The notes under the pieces are model-generated. The model saw nothing but the letters and a program-made list of their open reading frames with translations. It did not search any database and was not told where the DNA came from. From Collinsella sp. (GTDB taxonomy: Bacteria > Actinomycetota > Coriobacteriia > Coriobacteriales > Coriobacteriaceae), in the NCBI GenBank assembly GCA_018368345.1, contig JAGZEK010000004.1, positions 62,001 through 126,000 on the forward strand: a DNA stretch of 64,000 nucleotides, written 5' to 3'. Of this stretch, positions 32,573-40,902 are shown piece after piece; position 1 is the stretch's first letter, and the number at the start of each line of letters is the position of its first letter. The translations under genes were made by a program, and so were the position numbers.

Positions 32573-33685
32573 TTAGTCGTTGAATCCGGTGAACACGGGT
32601 TCTCCGCTGTACACGAGCGCTTCCTCGACACCATCGAGCACGCGGCAGGCGCCAGACGCCATCGCCTTGAGCTCAAACTCGCCGGGATAAGCCGATACGG
32701 GAGCGATCCAAGAGCAGCATTCCTCAATCGAAGCAACGAGCTCCTTGCTGTGGACCATGCCGCCTCCGAGCAAGATGCCGTCGACGTCGCCCTTCAGCAC
32801 GCAGGCCATCTCGCCAATCCACTTGCAGATTTGGTAAACCATTGCATCCCAAGCGCGTGCTGCAGCCTTATCGCCCGCAGCGGCACGTTCACACACCTCG
32901 ATGGCATCGGACGTACCCAAAAGGTCAACGAAGCCACCGGTCTTCATGCAATGGGCGCGGGCAACGTCGAGGCCATGTTCCGCCGTATACTTCGCGACCT
33001 CGATTGCGGGGACCGAGCCACAGCGCGTCGGCGCCATGGGGCCCTCGCCGCCGACGATGTCGTTGCCGTCGACCATCTTGCCCTTAAGGTGAGCGGAAAT
33101 CGAAATGCCACCGCCGATATGACAAACAATAAAGTTACACTCGTCATATGCGCGACCGAGCTTTGCCGCATGGCGGATGGCGGTCTCTTTAAGATTAAGG
33201 GCGTGCAGGTGCACGTTTCGATACACGCCCTTAATGCCCGTCATACGTGCGAGGTCGCATAGCTCATCGGTATCGGGAGGATTCACCACAAAAGAGGGCT
33301 TGCCCGTCTTTGAAGCGAACTCATGGGCAATCTGGGGACCCAGCTGCGCCGGGTGCTGAATGCCGTTCGCACCGACGCGGGCATGCTCGAGCATGACCTC
33401 ATTGATGGCATACGTGCCGCCGGGCAGCGAAAGCAAGCCGCCGCCGCGACCGACAAATGCATCAAAGTCCTCGAGCTTCAGGCCCGCCTCATCCAGTGCT
33501 CCAAGAATCAGATCGCAGCGATACGGCATCTGAGCCGAAACCCCATCGAACTGGGCGAGGTCCTTCGCGTCGTGTGCAACGTTCTTGCTGAGCTTGCACT
33601 CGTCACCCTCAAAAACGCCCACCTTTGTGGAAGTGGAACCCGGGTTGATTACCAGGACGCGCCAGGGAGTCTTTTTATCGGACAT
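32573..33685 (-). CDS. buk: Butyrate kinase family acyl kinase
   Basis: 370-residue ASKHA-fold kinase transferring phosphate between an acyl phosphate and ADP, yielding ATP and a short-chain acid. Signatures are VLVINPGSTSTKVGVFEGDE, AFVGRGGGLLSLPGGTY and FIVCHIGGGISISAHLKGKMVDGND, matching Buk more than AckA (GRGGLL, HIGGGIS). It starts four bases after the acyltransferase gene stop on the minus strand (33685 against 33689). The organic acid may be butyrate, isobutyrate or another short acid. Confidence 0.92.
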   Translation of the reverse strand: MSDKKTPWRVLVINPGSTSTKVGVFEGDECKLSKNVAHDAKDLAQFDGVSAQMPYRCDLILGALDEAGLKLEDFDAFVGRGGGLLSLPGGTYAINEVMLEHARVGANGIQHPAQLGPQIAHEFASKTGKPSFVVNPPDTDELCDLARMTGIKGVYRNVHLHALNLKETAIRHAAKLGRAYDECNFIVCHIGGGISISAHLKGKMVDGNDIVGGEGPMAPTRCGSVPAIEVAKYTAEHGLDVARAHCMKTGGFVDLLGTSDAIEVCERAAAGDKAAARAWDAMVYQICKWIGEMACVLKGDVDGILLGGGMVHSKELVASIEECCSWIAPVSAYPGEFELKAMASGACRVLDGVEEALVYSGEPVFTGFND

Positions 33686-33688
33686 ACC

Positions 33689-34696
33689 CTAAGCCTCCTT
33701 AAGCGCCTGGGCGCGCACGCAGCTCATCACCACGTTGCCGACGATCTCGTCGACGGGCGCAGAGCGCGAGCAATCGCACACGATCTTCTTGAAGCCCTGA
33801 AGCATGGGGCCGTAAGCATTGGCGCCGGTCAGGTTCTGGATGATCTTGACGCCGATATTGCCCACGTTGATATCAGGCCAGATGACCACGTTGGCCTGTC
33901 CCGCAACAGCGGACTCACGATGTACCTTCTTGGCCGCAACCTTGGGGTTAATCGCCGAATCAAACTGGAACTCACCGTCGATGGCAAGGTCGGGACGGCG
34001 ATCGTTGGCAATCTCGCGAGCGCGGCGCACTTTGTCGACGAGCTCGTTATCCATCGAGCCGTCAGTCGAATGCGAAAGCAGCGCGCAACGGATATCCCAT
34101 CCGGTCAGCGAGCGCACCGTTTCGCTCGACGAAATCGCGATTGAGGCAAGCTCCTCGCTCGTGGGGTCAACGCAAACGGCAGAATCGCCAAAAGCCAAAA
34201 GGCCGCCTTCGCCGCCAGTCCAGTTGGGAATATCGGCAATGCCGCAAGAGCTTACGGTATCGACGCCATCGGCAAGGCCGACGATAGTCTGTCCCGCCAG
34301 GATAATATCGCCCGTGGCGTTATCGATGCCGGCGAACATTACGTCGACATCGCCGAGTACCTGCAAAATCAGGGCGCGCTCAAGCGGACGCGTCATACGG
34401 CGCGCGGCGCCCTTGGGCTTAAACTTGCAATCCGGATGCGAAAGATAGCGCTCGCAGCAAGCGGCGTTCGCCTCCTCGTCGGTCACATCGACAATCTCGA
34501 TGCCGTCAAGGGAGATACCACGCTCGTCGGCAAGCTCCTTGAGCTTACTGCCGTCGCCGACCAGCACGCATTCGGCAAGATGCTCGGCGGCGATCTTTGC
34601 GACCGCCTGCATCATGGTCTCGTTTTCGCCCTCGGGAAAAGCAACGCGTATAGGCTTGGCGGCAGCCCGCTCGCGCAGGGTCTGCATCAGGTCCAT
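33689..34696 (-). CDS. Phosphate acyltransferase (Pta/Ptb family)
   Basis: 335 residues. It exchanges the thiol of an acyl thioester for phosphate, giving an acyl phosphate for the kinase encoded next. Signatures: RVAFPEGENETMMQAVAKI, DVMFAGIDNATGDIILAGQTI and the C-terminal ANVVIWPDINVGNIGVKIIQNLTGANAYGPMLQGF, close to bacterial Pta. The acyl group and carrier are not visible; the ACP gene just upstream (5-base gap) raises the possibility that acyl-ACP is the donor. Confidence 0.88.
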   Translation of the reverse strand: MDLMQTLRERAAAKPIRVAFPEGENETMMQAVAKIAAEHLAECVLVGDGSKLKELADERGISLDGIEIVDVTDEEANAACCERYLSHPDCKFKPKGAARRMTRPLERALILQVLGDVDVMFAGIDNATGDIILAGQTIVGLADGVDTVSSCGIADIPNWTGGEGGLLAFGDSAVCVDPTSEELASIAISSSETVRSLTGWDIRCALLSHSTDGSMDNELVDKVRRAREIANDRRPDLAIDGEFQFDSAINPKVAAKKVHRESAVAGQANVVIWPDINVGNIGVKIIQNLTGANAYGPMLQGFKKIVCDCSRSAPVDEIVGNVVMSCVRAQALKEA

Positions 34697-34701
34697 GGCA
34701 G

Positions 34702-34935
34702 CTACTCCATCTCTTCGGCAGTGCGCTCGATAAGCTCGCCGACGGTCTTCATGACCATGACCTCGCGAACGGGGACCTCGGCATCGAGCTCGTTCTCGAT
34801 CATGGAGGTCAGGGCGATCATCTTCATCGAGCCCTTGCCCAGGGTCTCAAACGTCGTCTCGGGGGTCACATCACCGTCATAGTTGTAAGCGGACTTGGCA
34901 AAATCGCAGATCTGCTGAGTGAGTTCTTCGTTCAT
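34702..34935 (-). CDS. Acyl carrier protein
   Basis: 77-residue acidic helical protein of the ACP family. The phosphopantetheine serine lies in ETLGKGSMKMIALTSMIENEL, where the usual D-S-L is G-S-M, followed by the standard helix and VPVREVMVMKTVGELIE. ATG at 34935 follows AAAGGCGCC. It is not in a fatty acid synthesis cluster but between a DUF35 gene and a phosphate acyltransferase gene, so it probably serves this pathway only, activated by the phosphopantetheinyl transferase encoded at 37769-38413. Confidence 0.88.
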   Translation of the reverse strand: MNEELTQQICDFAKSAYNYDGDVTPETTFETLGKGSMKMIALTSMIENELDAEVPVREVMVMKTVGELIERTAEEME

Positions 34936-34966
34936 GATGGCGCCTTTCTAATTAAAAAGAGGGGTA

Positions 34967-35002
34967 GCCACGGCGGGCTGGAGACATGGGTCCCGCCGTG
35001 GC
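34967..35002 (-). terminator. Intra-operon terminator or attenuator
   Basis: GCCACGGCGGG pairs with CCCGCCGTGGC over a 14-base loop; on the minus strand TACCCCTCTTTTTAATTAG follows. It separates the thiolase-DUF35 pair from the ACP-acyltransferase-kinase genes and may set different expression levels. Confidence 0.75.
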
Positions 35003-35051
35003 CTAAGAGAGGAAGCGAATTGTTATAGGGGTGAAAGCCTAGTGTGAAAGC

Positions 35052-35474
35052 CTAGTCGTCAAGCTCGAACGTGAGCTCTTTGTAGCCCGGTCGGTCGATG
35101 ACCTTGGCATGGACGCCCACGGTCTCGCCCGCCATGAGCTTGGCGCGGATCTCGGGGGCCTTCTTCTTGGTAATGCCGTAGATGACGTAGGTGTACTGAG
35201 AACCCTCGTCAATATCGACGGCGCCGTAGGCGTACTTGCCATACTCCTTGAGGTAGGGCTTGTCGTTCTGCGGACCAGGCAGGGTAAAATCGATCAGATG
35301 GCCGTGACCGGAAACCTGGACCCAATCGGTCTTGTGGTAGCCGCAGGCATTGCAGGCAAGGTGAGGCGGAAACTCGACGGCTCCGCACTCGGGGCACTGA
35401 CGTGCCCAATAGATGCCCTCTTCAAGACCCGTGTAGAACTTCTTGACCACGGGCTCCATATCTTTGAGTTGCAT
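35052..35474 (-). CDS. DUF35 zinc-ribbon/OB-fold thiolase partner
   Basis: 140 residues. An N-terminal rubredoxin-like zinc ribbon (CPECGAVEFPPHLACNACG, four cysteines) is followed by an OB-fold (VQVSGHGHLIDFTLPG, YAYGAVDIDEGSQYTYVIYG). Proteins of this type bind beside thiolase-like enzymes, as in PhlB-PhlC of diacetylphloroglucinol synthesis and archaeal acetoacetyl-CoA thiolase complexes, and help dock the thioester. The gene is 38 bases downstream of the thiolase gene. Confidence 0.88.
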   Translation of the reverse strand: MQLKDMEPVVKKFYTGLEEGIYWARQCPECGAVEFPPHLACNACGYHKTDWVQVSGHGHLIDFTLPGPQNDKPYLKEYGKYAYGAVDIDEGSQYTYVIYGITKKKAPEIRAKLMAGETVGVHAKVIDRPGYKELTFELDD

Positions 35475-35512
35475 GAGAATACTCCTTATGGGAAATCGAA
35501 AACCGCGGTCGC

Positions 35513-36799
35513 TTAGGCGACGGTACGAAGAATCTGGCAGCGCACATTCTGAGAACCGCCAAAACCGCGCAGGAAGGCCGTCTCAGGAATCTTCTTCATC
35601 TGGGTTGCACCGGCGACGCCGCGCATCTGCTTGACGGCCTCGACGATATCGGCGATACCGGATGCGCCATGAGCGTGGCCGAAGTTGCAACGGCCACCGT
35701 GCGGGTTGATGGGCTTATCGCCGTCAAAAGCGGTGCGGCCATCGATCGCATACTTCCAAGCCTCGCCGCGCGGAATATAGCCGCACTCCTCGGCCGAGAC
35801 GATCTCGGAAGCCAGGAAGAAGTCATTGCACATAAACAGGTCGATCTCATCGGGGCTCACGCCGGTAAGGTCGTAGACCTGCTTGGCAGCAAGCTCGGTA
35901 GCCCAGTGCTCGTTGTGAAGCAGGCCGGCTTCGACGGCAGAGGCGCCCGTACCCAGCACCTCAATAGGCGCATACGGCATGCCCATGGCTTTGGCCTTCT
36001 CCGTGGGCATCACGACAACAGCGGCGGCACCGTCGCATTTCTTCTCAAAGCCGGTAACGCGCAGGTACTGCGTAACGCGCGGGTTGTACATGCTCTTGAG
36101 ATACTCGTCGGCGGTATCGAACCCAGCTGCCTTCGCATCCTCCTCGACCGTGGTCTCATACCACGCAAGGGGATTCAGGACGGCACCGCGGCGAAGGCTC
36201 TTGGTAAGGCCGTTCAGGGCGTCATCGATCTGATCGGCGGTAAGGTCGTACTGCATCGAATACTCGTTGATCCAGTTGTCGAACGACACGCCAAAGGCGC
36301 CATCGAGCGGGCGACCATACGCGCGGTCATAGATCTTATCGAGCGAGGGAATCATGACATCGAGCGTAAAGTCCTGGCGAATATGCGAGGGCATGTGCTC
36401 AACGGGAAGGGTCGAAGCCAAATCGCAGGCACCCGTAAGGACAACATCGTAGGCACCGGAGGCGACTGCCATCACGGCCTGCTCAAGGGCGACGTAGCCC
36501 GTGCAGCAAGCCTCGGAATGATGGACGGAACCCTTGGCACGAACGCCAAACCAATCGGCAACCTGCATGTTGGGGGTAATGCAATCACCAACGAGATAGG
36601 GATTGGCGCTGCCGTGATAGAAAAAGTCGATATCGCGGGGCTCAAGACCGGCATCGGCAATTGCCTCGAGGGCCGCATAGCCAAACGCCTCGCCCTCGCC
36701 AATACCCTGGGTCTCGGGATGTTCCTCAAAATCCTTGAACGGGGTGCAGCCTACGCCTACAATCGAGACGCTGCGCATGTTCTTTCCGAGCGTAACCAC
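35513..36799 (-). CDS. Thiolase-superfamily acyltransferase (SCP-x/PhlC type)
   Basis: 421-428 residues; GTG at 36799 or ATG at 36778 (GGAAAG just before) may be the start. The nucleophilic cysteine region is SEACCTGYVALEQAVMAV and the catalytic histidine lies in NPHGGRCNFGHAHGASGIADIV. The second cysteine of biosynthetic thiolases (family: CxGGGxG) is missing: the loop reads LRGFGGSQN. That pattern, with a DUF35 partner, fits the lipid-transfer/PhlC branch, which forms or cleaves C-C bonds next to a carbonyl. The substrate is unknown; it leads the cluster of DUF35, ACP, acyltransferase and kinase. Confidence 0.88.
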   Translation of the reverse strand: MVTLGKNMRSVSIVGVGCTPFKDFEEHPETQGIGEGEAFGYAALEAIADAGLEPRDIDFFYHGSANPYLVGDCITPNMQVADWFGVRAKGSVHHSEACCTGYVALEQAVMAVASGAYDVVLTGACDLASTLPVEHMPSHIRQDFTLDVMIPSLDKIYDRAYGRPLDGAFGVSFDNWINEYSMQYDLTADQIDDALNGLTKSLRRGAVLNPLAWYETTVEEDAKAAGFDTADEYLKSMYNPRVTQYLRVTGFEKKCDGAAAVVVMPTEKAKAMGMPYAPIEVLGTGASAVEAGLLHNEHWATELAAKQVYDLTGVSPDEIDLFMCNDFFLASEIVSAEECGYIPRGEAWKYAIDGRTAFDGDKPINPHGGRCNFGHAHGASGIADIVEAVKQMRGVAGATQMKKIPETAFLRGFGGSQNVRCQILRTVA

Positions 36800-36965
36800 T
36801 GAATATCACATCCTAATCATGTGAAGGTGTACGAAATGATGGCGCAGTCCGGCCGCGAGCGAAGGTGAGAGAGCGCTCGCGGCTTTTCTGTGCCGTCACA
36901 CGTTGAACTACTGCAGTGGTTCTTTTGAACGTAGCTTTAGTGTAAGAGTGGTTTATTTGGTGCCG

Positions 36966-36992
36966 TGGGACAAAATGCCGCTATGTGTCCCA
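36966..36992. promoter_or_regulatory. Dyad operator candidate before the thiolase gene
   Basis: TGGGACA-N13-TGTCCCA is a perfect 7-base dyad in the 322-base gap between the TetR and thiolase genes, with CCAAAT-like sequences outside it on both sides. It is the most likely TetR-family operator for the cluster. Another dyad, CGTTCCA...TGGAACG, lies nearby (about 37017-37075), and a CCGCGAGCG hairpin at about 36858. No promoter is clear. Confidence 0.5.
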
Positions 36993-37116
36993 TCATTTGG
37001 TACGCATAGCTAAATTTCGTTCCAAATAGCAGATAAATGACTATGCTTAAAGCCGATTCATAGGGCTGGAACGCTTTGAGTTCACTGCATGCGCAACCGT
37101 TCATCCCTAAAAAACA

Positions 37117-37134
37117 GCCGCTCACCCGAGCGGC
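37117..37134 (-). terminator. Terminator overlapping the end of the TetR gene
   Basis: GCCGCTC-ACCC-GAGCGGC, followed on the minus strand by TGTTTTTTAGG. The TetR stop codon lies in the loop and stem, so the last codons form part of the terminator. Confidence 0.85.
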
Positions 37135-37739
37135 TTTTCAAAATCAGGGATCCGCGGATGCCAATGGCGCGATGCATCGTCGACAAAGAGCGGTGCGTAG
37201 AACATGCGATTGAGCGCGGCGGCAACGGTTCGTGCCTCAAGGTCAGGCCGGACTTCGAGCCAATACTGGATGAGGTTATGGTGGCCCGCAAGCGCAAAAG
37301 CAAGATACAGATCGAGGTCCGTCTCATCTGAAAACGTCGACCGCAAACGATCGCGAAAATAGTCATGCATGAAGATCGTTGCCTTGTGTGCAAACACGGG
37401 ATCACCGTTATCGCTGTTAAGCGCCAGGACTTTCGAGCGATTGGCCTTGAGGATTTCCATGCGCTTGATCATCGTGGGCGTGGGATCAAGCTGCGCATCA
37501 CCAAAACGAGCCTCAAGGGCAACGTCGTTAATGTCTTGCATGTTCTGGAGCAGCTCATCTTCAAAGCGCTTGACCACATCATCGACAGAGCGGTAACAAC
37601 GATAGAAGGTTGATTTTGATGTATGGGCAAGACGGAGTACGTCGGTGACCTTAATCGATTGCACAGGCGTTGTCGCCATAAGTTCAAAGACGGCGCCTTC
37701 GATCCGCGAAGCAATATCGTTTTTAGCGTTCAGTGACAT
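37122..37739 (-). CDS. TetR family regulator
   Basis: 205 residues. The N-terminal helix-turn-helix is TTPVQSIKVTDVLRLAHTSKSTFYRCYRSVDDVVKRFED; the C-terminal ligand and dimer domain is helical. Located between the phosphopantetheinyl transferase and thiolase genes, all on one strand, and therefore the likely local regulator, probably sensing an acyl thioester or the pathway substrate (inference). Confidence 0.88.
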   Translation of the reverse strand: MSLNAKNDIASRIEGAVFELMATTPVQSIKVTDVLRLAHTSKSTFYRCYRSVDDVVKRFEDELLQNMQDINDVALEARFGDAQLDPTPTMIKRMEILKANRSKVLALNSDNGDPVFAHKATIFMHDYFRDRLRSTFSDETDLDLYLAFALAGHHNLIQYWLEVRPDLEARTVAAALNRMFYAPLFVDDASRHWHPRIPDFEKPLG

Positions 37740-37768
37740 AGAAGGCCTCCCCTGTTGGCGATTGGCTA

Positions 37769-38413
37769 CTATGCTACCCGAAAGGCATGCTCCTCAATGG
37801 CGATATGGGGCATAGAACGCGCTGCACAAGAGATGACACACTGGCCAAACACCACCGAGGAAGTAAACCATCCGCTCGGCAACCCGTCTTTGCGGGGATC
37901 GATTGAAAAGCCGGACCCCTCCGCCTTCAGGACGGCTTCGATACGCGTCCAAACCCGACACAGCCGAAAGGCGCGTTCCTGCGAATCTGCCGCAGCGTCA
38001 ATCCACGCCCGTTCCCTTGAGCTCGCCATACGCTCAACCGCAATAGGTACAATCTCATCGACCGCCTCGATATCCACGCCAATAGGTCCTCCGACCGACC
38101 GAGCAACATCGGAAACAGCGAGGACGGCCACGCTTCCGCCATGTGAAATGGAGATAGAGGGGGCCTCCCCATCCGCAAGCTCGATCTTGCCGAAAGCAGA
38201 ACGCGCAAGCTGGGTGTCGTCGAAGACACCCAGGGCGTCGCGAAGCAGCAGACCCACGCCCGCAGCTTCCCTCCGAGACGCAATGGGGAGATCTCCATTG
38301 GAGGCACGCGAGGCATAACGTCCCGCGATTGATGCCATATCAACGGTCTCGCCGGGATCGATCGCAGAAACGTCAACGAGGTGCACGGTTATGTTCAAAA
38401 TGGTCAACCCCAC
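37769..38413 (-). CDS. 4'-phosphopantetheinyl transferase (Sfp type)
   Basis: 214 residues. Mg-binding motif GPIGVDIEAVDEI and the second motif RVWTRIEAVLKAEGSGFSID; SISISHGGSVAVLAVS is the CoA/His region. It would attach phosphopantetheine from CoA to the ACP serine. In the usual W-x-x-K-E-x-x-x-K pattern the first lysine is isoleucine here (WTRIEAVLK), an oddity; the glutamate and second lysine remain. The GTG at 38413 has no clear ribosome site, and a TTG at codon 6 is an alternative. The TetR gene follows after 29 bases. Confidence 0.82.
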   Translation of the reverse strand: MGLTILNITVHLVDVSAIDPGETVDMASIAGRYASRASNGDLPIASRREAAGVGLLLRDALGVFDDTQLARSAFGKIELADGEAPSISISHGGSVAVLAVSDVARSVGGPIGVDIEAVDEIVPIAVERMASSRERAWIDAAADSQERAFRLCRVWTRIEAVLKAEGSGFSIDPRKDGLPSGWFTSSVVFGQCVISCAARSMPHIAIEEHAFRVA

Positions 38414-38505
38414 TCGATTGAGATGACAAGGCTAAACTGACGCTCAGAACCGCTCTTTCATGAATCGAGGTACCTTTTGCCGACGATTTGGCGACCAAAA
38501 CAAAA

Positions 38506-38533
38506 CAGCCCAGAGGACATAGCCTCTGGGCTG
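38506..38533 (-). terminator. Terminator of the Val-Gly tRNA unit
   Basis: CAGCCCAGAGG pairs with CCTCTGGGCTG; on the minus strand TTTTGTTTTGG follows. It lies nine bases past the end of tRNA-Val. Confidence 0.9.
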
Positions 38534-38541
38534 CGAACATT

Positions 38542-38616
38542 TGGTGGGCGTTAGAAGATTTGAACTTCTGACCTCTTCCGTGTCAGGGAAGCGCTCTCCC
38601 CCTGAGCTAAACGCCC
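38542..38616 (-). tRNA. tRNA-Val (GAC)
   Basis: 75 bases including encoded CCA. Acceptor GGGCGTT pairs with AACGCCC, D arm GCTCAGGGGGAGAGC, anticodon stem TTCC-CTGACAC-GGAA with anticodon GAC, T arm with GTTCAAATC. Second in the unit after tRNA-Gly, three bases from it. Confidence 0.95.
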
Positions 38617-38619
38617 AAA

Positions 38620-38695
38620 TGGAGCGGACAACGGGGCTCGAACCCGCGACCCCAACCTTGGCAAGGTTGTGCTCTACCAACTGAGCCATGTCCGC
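38620..38695 (-). tRNA. tRNA-Gly (GCC), copy 1
   Basis: 76 bases with CCA. Acceptor GCGGACA/TGTCCGC, anticodon loop TTGCCAA with anticodon GCC, T loop GTTCGAGCC. Identical along its length to the copies at 41090-41165 and 41316-41391. Confidence 0.97.
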
Positions 38696-38707
38696 TTACG
38701 AGGATTA

Positions 38708-38755
38708 ATCTTACGTGATGCCCGCATCCTATGCAAGAACTTTTTTTGAAAAGTT
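38708..38755 (-). promoter_or_regulatory. tRNA promoter with upstream palindrome, Gly-Val unit
   Basis: On the minus strand -35 TTGCAT (38736-38731), a 17-base spacer, -10 TAAGAT (38713-38708). Directly upstream is the A/T palindrome AACTTTTCAAAAAAAGTT (38755-38738), also present before the other two tRNA units. Confidence 0.8.
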
Positions 38756-38836
38756 TTGCGACGCCCTCGCGAACCTCGCGAAGACATCAGCCACCACGGA
38801 AGGCGCGGGCAAACGCAAACTCGCCGCAAGAGACCC

Positions 38837-40570
38837 CTACAACTCAGCGAGCATGATCCAGGCAGAACTGTCCTGCACGAGCCTGCCGTCTGCAAGCGGT
38901 GATGAGGTGAGCAGGACCCTGCCCGCCGGCAGCTCCACGGGTGCTGCACCGAAGTTCGTCACACACGCCCAGCCGTTGTCGCGGCGATAGGCGATGACGC
39001 CGCCCCCAGCGCCCTCGGCACCATCCGCAAGGCCGGTGCGCCCGTCAAGATCGAGCCACGCGAGATCGTTGGCGCACCCGCGCAGCTTGCGCCGCAGCCA
39101 GAGGGCGTCACGATAGAGCGCAAGCATCGATGTCGGGTCCGCTTCTTCCCTATCGGCAGCGTAATCGGAAAACCATGCAGGTTGCGGCAGATGGGGCGCC
39201 GCATCGGCATCCGCCGGTGAAAACCCAAACGATCCGCCCTGCGCGGGATCGTCCGCCGCCACCCACGGCAGGGGCACACGGCAGCCGTCGCGCCCCTTCT
39301 CGCGCTTCGGTCCGTGCGTATTGGTCGCAGTAGGATCTTCGAGTGCAGCCCACGGAATGTCAGCCACCTCAAAAAGGCCGAGCTCCTCACCCTGATACAC
39401 GTATGCCGAGCCCGGAAGCGCCAGCTCGAGCAAAAGGGCCGCCCGCGCGCGGCGCTCGCCGAGTTCACGGTCCTCGTCATAAGACGACCCGTCGCGTAAG
39501 AGCCAGTCGAGCGCAATCTGGTGGTAGCGCGTCGCCTTGATCTGCGGCAGGGCATAGCGCGTCGCCACGCGCGGCACGTCGTGGTTGGAGAGCACCCAGG
39601 TCGAGGCGGAATCGGATTCTATAGCTGCCTTCAAGCCCTCCTCGATTGCAGCGTGCATGTCATCATAGGTCCAAGTGGCCTTGGCAAACTCAAAGTTGAA
39701 CGTCTGGCCAAGCTCGCTGGGACGCGCGTAGAGATACTGGCGCTCGGGCAGCACCCACGCCTCGGCAACGGCGCTGCGTGGCGGATCATAGCGGTCGAAC
39801 ACGCGGCGCCACTCGCGATAGATCTCGTGGACCTCGTTGCGGTCCCACAGCGGATGGGTGCCGTCCTCAACCATGTCATCGCCCTCGGCGAGATGCCACC
39901 GGTCGAGGTCATCGCGGTCGAGATCCTTGGCGAGACCGTGCGCCACATCAATGCGAAAGCCATCGACGCCTCGATCGCTCCAAAACGCCAGGACGTCGCA
40001 AAAGAACGCATGAACCTCGGGGCACGACCAGTCAAAGTCCGGCTGCTCGGGCGTAAACATGTGCAGATACCACTGACCGTCCGCGACGCGCGTCCAGGCG
40101 GGGCCGCCAAAGTTGGCATTCCAATTGGTGGGAGGCAGCTCGCCGTGCTCGCCGCGACCATCGCGGAAGATATAACGGGCGCGCTCGGGCGATCCGGGGC
40201 CGGCGGCAAGAGCGGCTTTGAACCAGGGGTGCTGGTTGGACGAATGGTTGGGCACGATGTCGACGATGACCTTGATCCCGCGCGCATGGGCAGCGGCAAT
40301 CATGTCATCGAAGTCGTCAAGCGATCCGAGACGAGGGTCGACATCGCAGTAGTCCGCCACGTCATAGCCGCCGTCGACAAGCGGCGATGGATAGAACGGG
40401 CTCAGCCATATGGCCTCGATGCCCAGCCGCTCAAGATAGTCCATCTGCTGGGTAATGCCCGCGATATCGCCCAGACCCGAACCGGTCGAATCCTTAAACG
40501 AGCGCGGGTAAATCTGATAGATCGCGGCATCGGACATCCATGAGCGCGAAGAAGTTTTTTCTATAGCCAT
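38837..40570 (-). CDS. Alpha-glucosidase (GH13)
   Basis: 577 residues. A TIM-barrel glycoside hydrolase cleaving alpha-1,4 or alpha-1,6 glucosides (oligo-1,6-glucosidase/maltase group). Conserved regions: IKVIVDIVPNHSSNQHPWF, VDGFRIDVAHGLAKD with the nucleophilic Asp, RSAVAEAWVLPERQYLY with the acid Glu and WVLSNHDVPRVATRY with the third Asp. No signal peptide, so it acts inside on imported oligosaccharides. ATG at 40570 has GGGAG ten bases upstream. Linkage specificity not determined; no transporter adjoins. Confidence 0.92.
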   Translation of the reverse strand: MAIEKTSSRSWMSDAAIYQIYPRSFKDSTGSGLGDIAGITQQMDYLERLGIEAIWLSPFYPSPLVDGGYDVADYCDVDPRLGSLDDFDDMIAAAHARGIKVIVDIVPNHSSNQHPWFKAALAAGPGSPERARYIFRDGRGEHGELPPTNWNANFGGPAWTRVADGQWYLHMFTPEQPDFDWSCPEVHAFFCDVLAFWSDRGVDGFRIDVAHGLAKDLDRDDLDRWHLAEGDDMVEDGTHPLWDRNEVHEIYREWRRVFDRYDPPRSAVAEAWVLPERQYLYARPSELGQTFNFEFAKATWTYDDMHAAIEEGLKAAIESDSASTWVLSNHDVPRVATRYALPQIKATRYHQIALDWLLRDGSSYDEDRELGERRARAALLLELALPGSAYVYQGEELGLFEVADIPWAALEDPTATNTHGPKREKGRDGCRVPLPWVAADDPAQGGSFGFSPADADAAPHLPQPAWFSDYAADREEADPTSMLALYRDALWLRRKLRGCANDLAWLDLDGRTGLADGAEGAGGGVIAYRRDNGWACVTNFGAAPVELPAGRVLLTSSPLADGRLVQDSSAWIMLAEL

Positions 40571-40660
40571 GGGGCGCGTCTCCCTTGCAACGAGATTTTG
40601 CGAGATGACCACGATGATACGCCCAAGGCAGACATTCGCGGCAAACAACGCCACATCCCA

Positions 40661-40689
40661 AAACGCTCGCTCCCTCTCGGGTTCGAGCC
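40661..40689 (+). repeat. 28-base direct repeat with tRNA T-arm sequence, copy 1
   Basis: AACGCTCGCTCCCTCTCGGG followed by TTCGAGCC recurs at 41009-41036. The GGGTTCGAGCC part equals the T arm of a tRNA. It lies upstream of the alpha-glucosidase gene. Confidence 0.7.
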
Positions 40690-40746
40690 CCCTGGGGCGG
40701 ATTGACCAATTAGGCGAAAAGAATGGAAGACTCACTCCCCCGGCCA

Positions 40747-40863
40747 CGACAGCGAGCGGGCTCCGGGTGCCCCAGGTTGCCGCGAAAGAGGAGGGAAGCG
40801 TACTTTATGTACGCGACCGACGATTGAGGGGCAAGATGGGGTGCCCGGGGCTCGCGCAGCGTC
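40747..40863. repeat. Imperfect long palindrome G
   Basis: The left part around GGGTGCCCCAGGTTGCC and the right part around GGCAAGATGGGGTGCC form an imperfect inverted repeat about a central GCGTAC-TTTAT-GTACGC hairpin (40798-40814). The right half shares TTGAGNNNCAAGAT and GGGTGCC with the palindrome at 60672-60776, so both belong to one family. Confidence 0.7.
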
Positions 40864-40874
40864 AACAAAAAAAC

Positions 40875-40892
40875 GCGGTTCGTTAGAACCGC
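40875..40892 (-). terminator. Terminator downstream of the tRNA cluster
   Basis: GCGGTTC-GTTA-GAACCGC followed on the minus strand by GTTTTTTTG. It would stop read-through from the region containing the tRNA-Gly fragment. Confidence 0.88.
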
Positions 40893-40902
40893 ATAACATA
40901 GT

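Noticed and set aside
38444..38689. Open frames running through tRNA genes here and at 41007-41385
   Set aside because: They overlap intact tRNA genes on the same strand; the shared peptide (MAQLVEHNLAKVGVAGSS) is simply translated tRNA-Gly.
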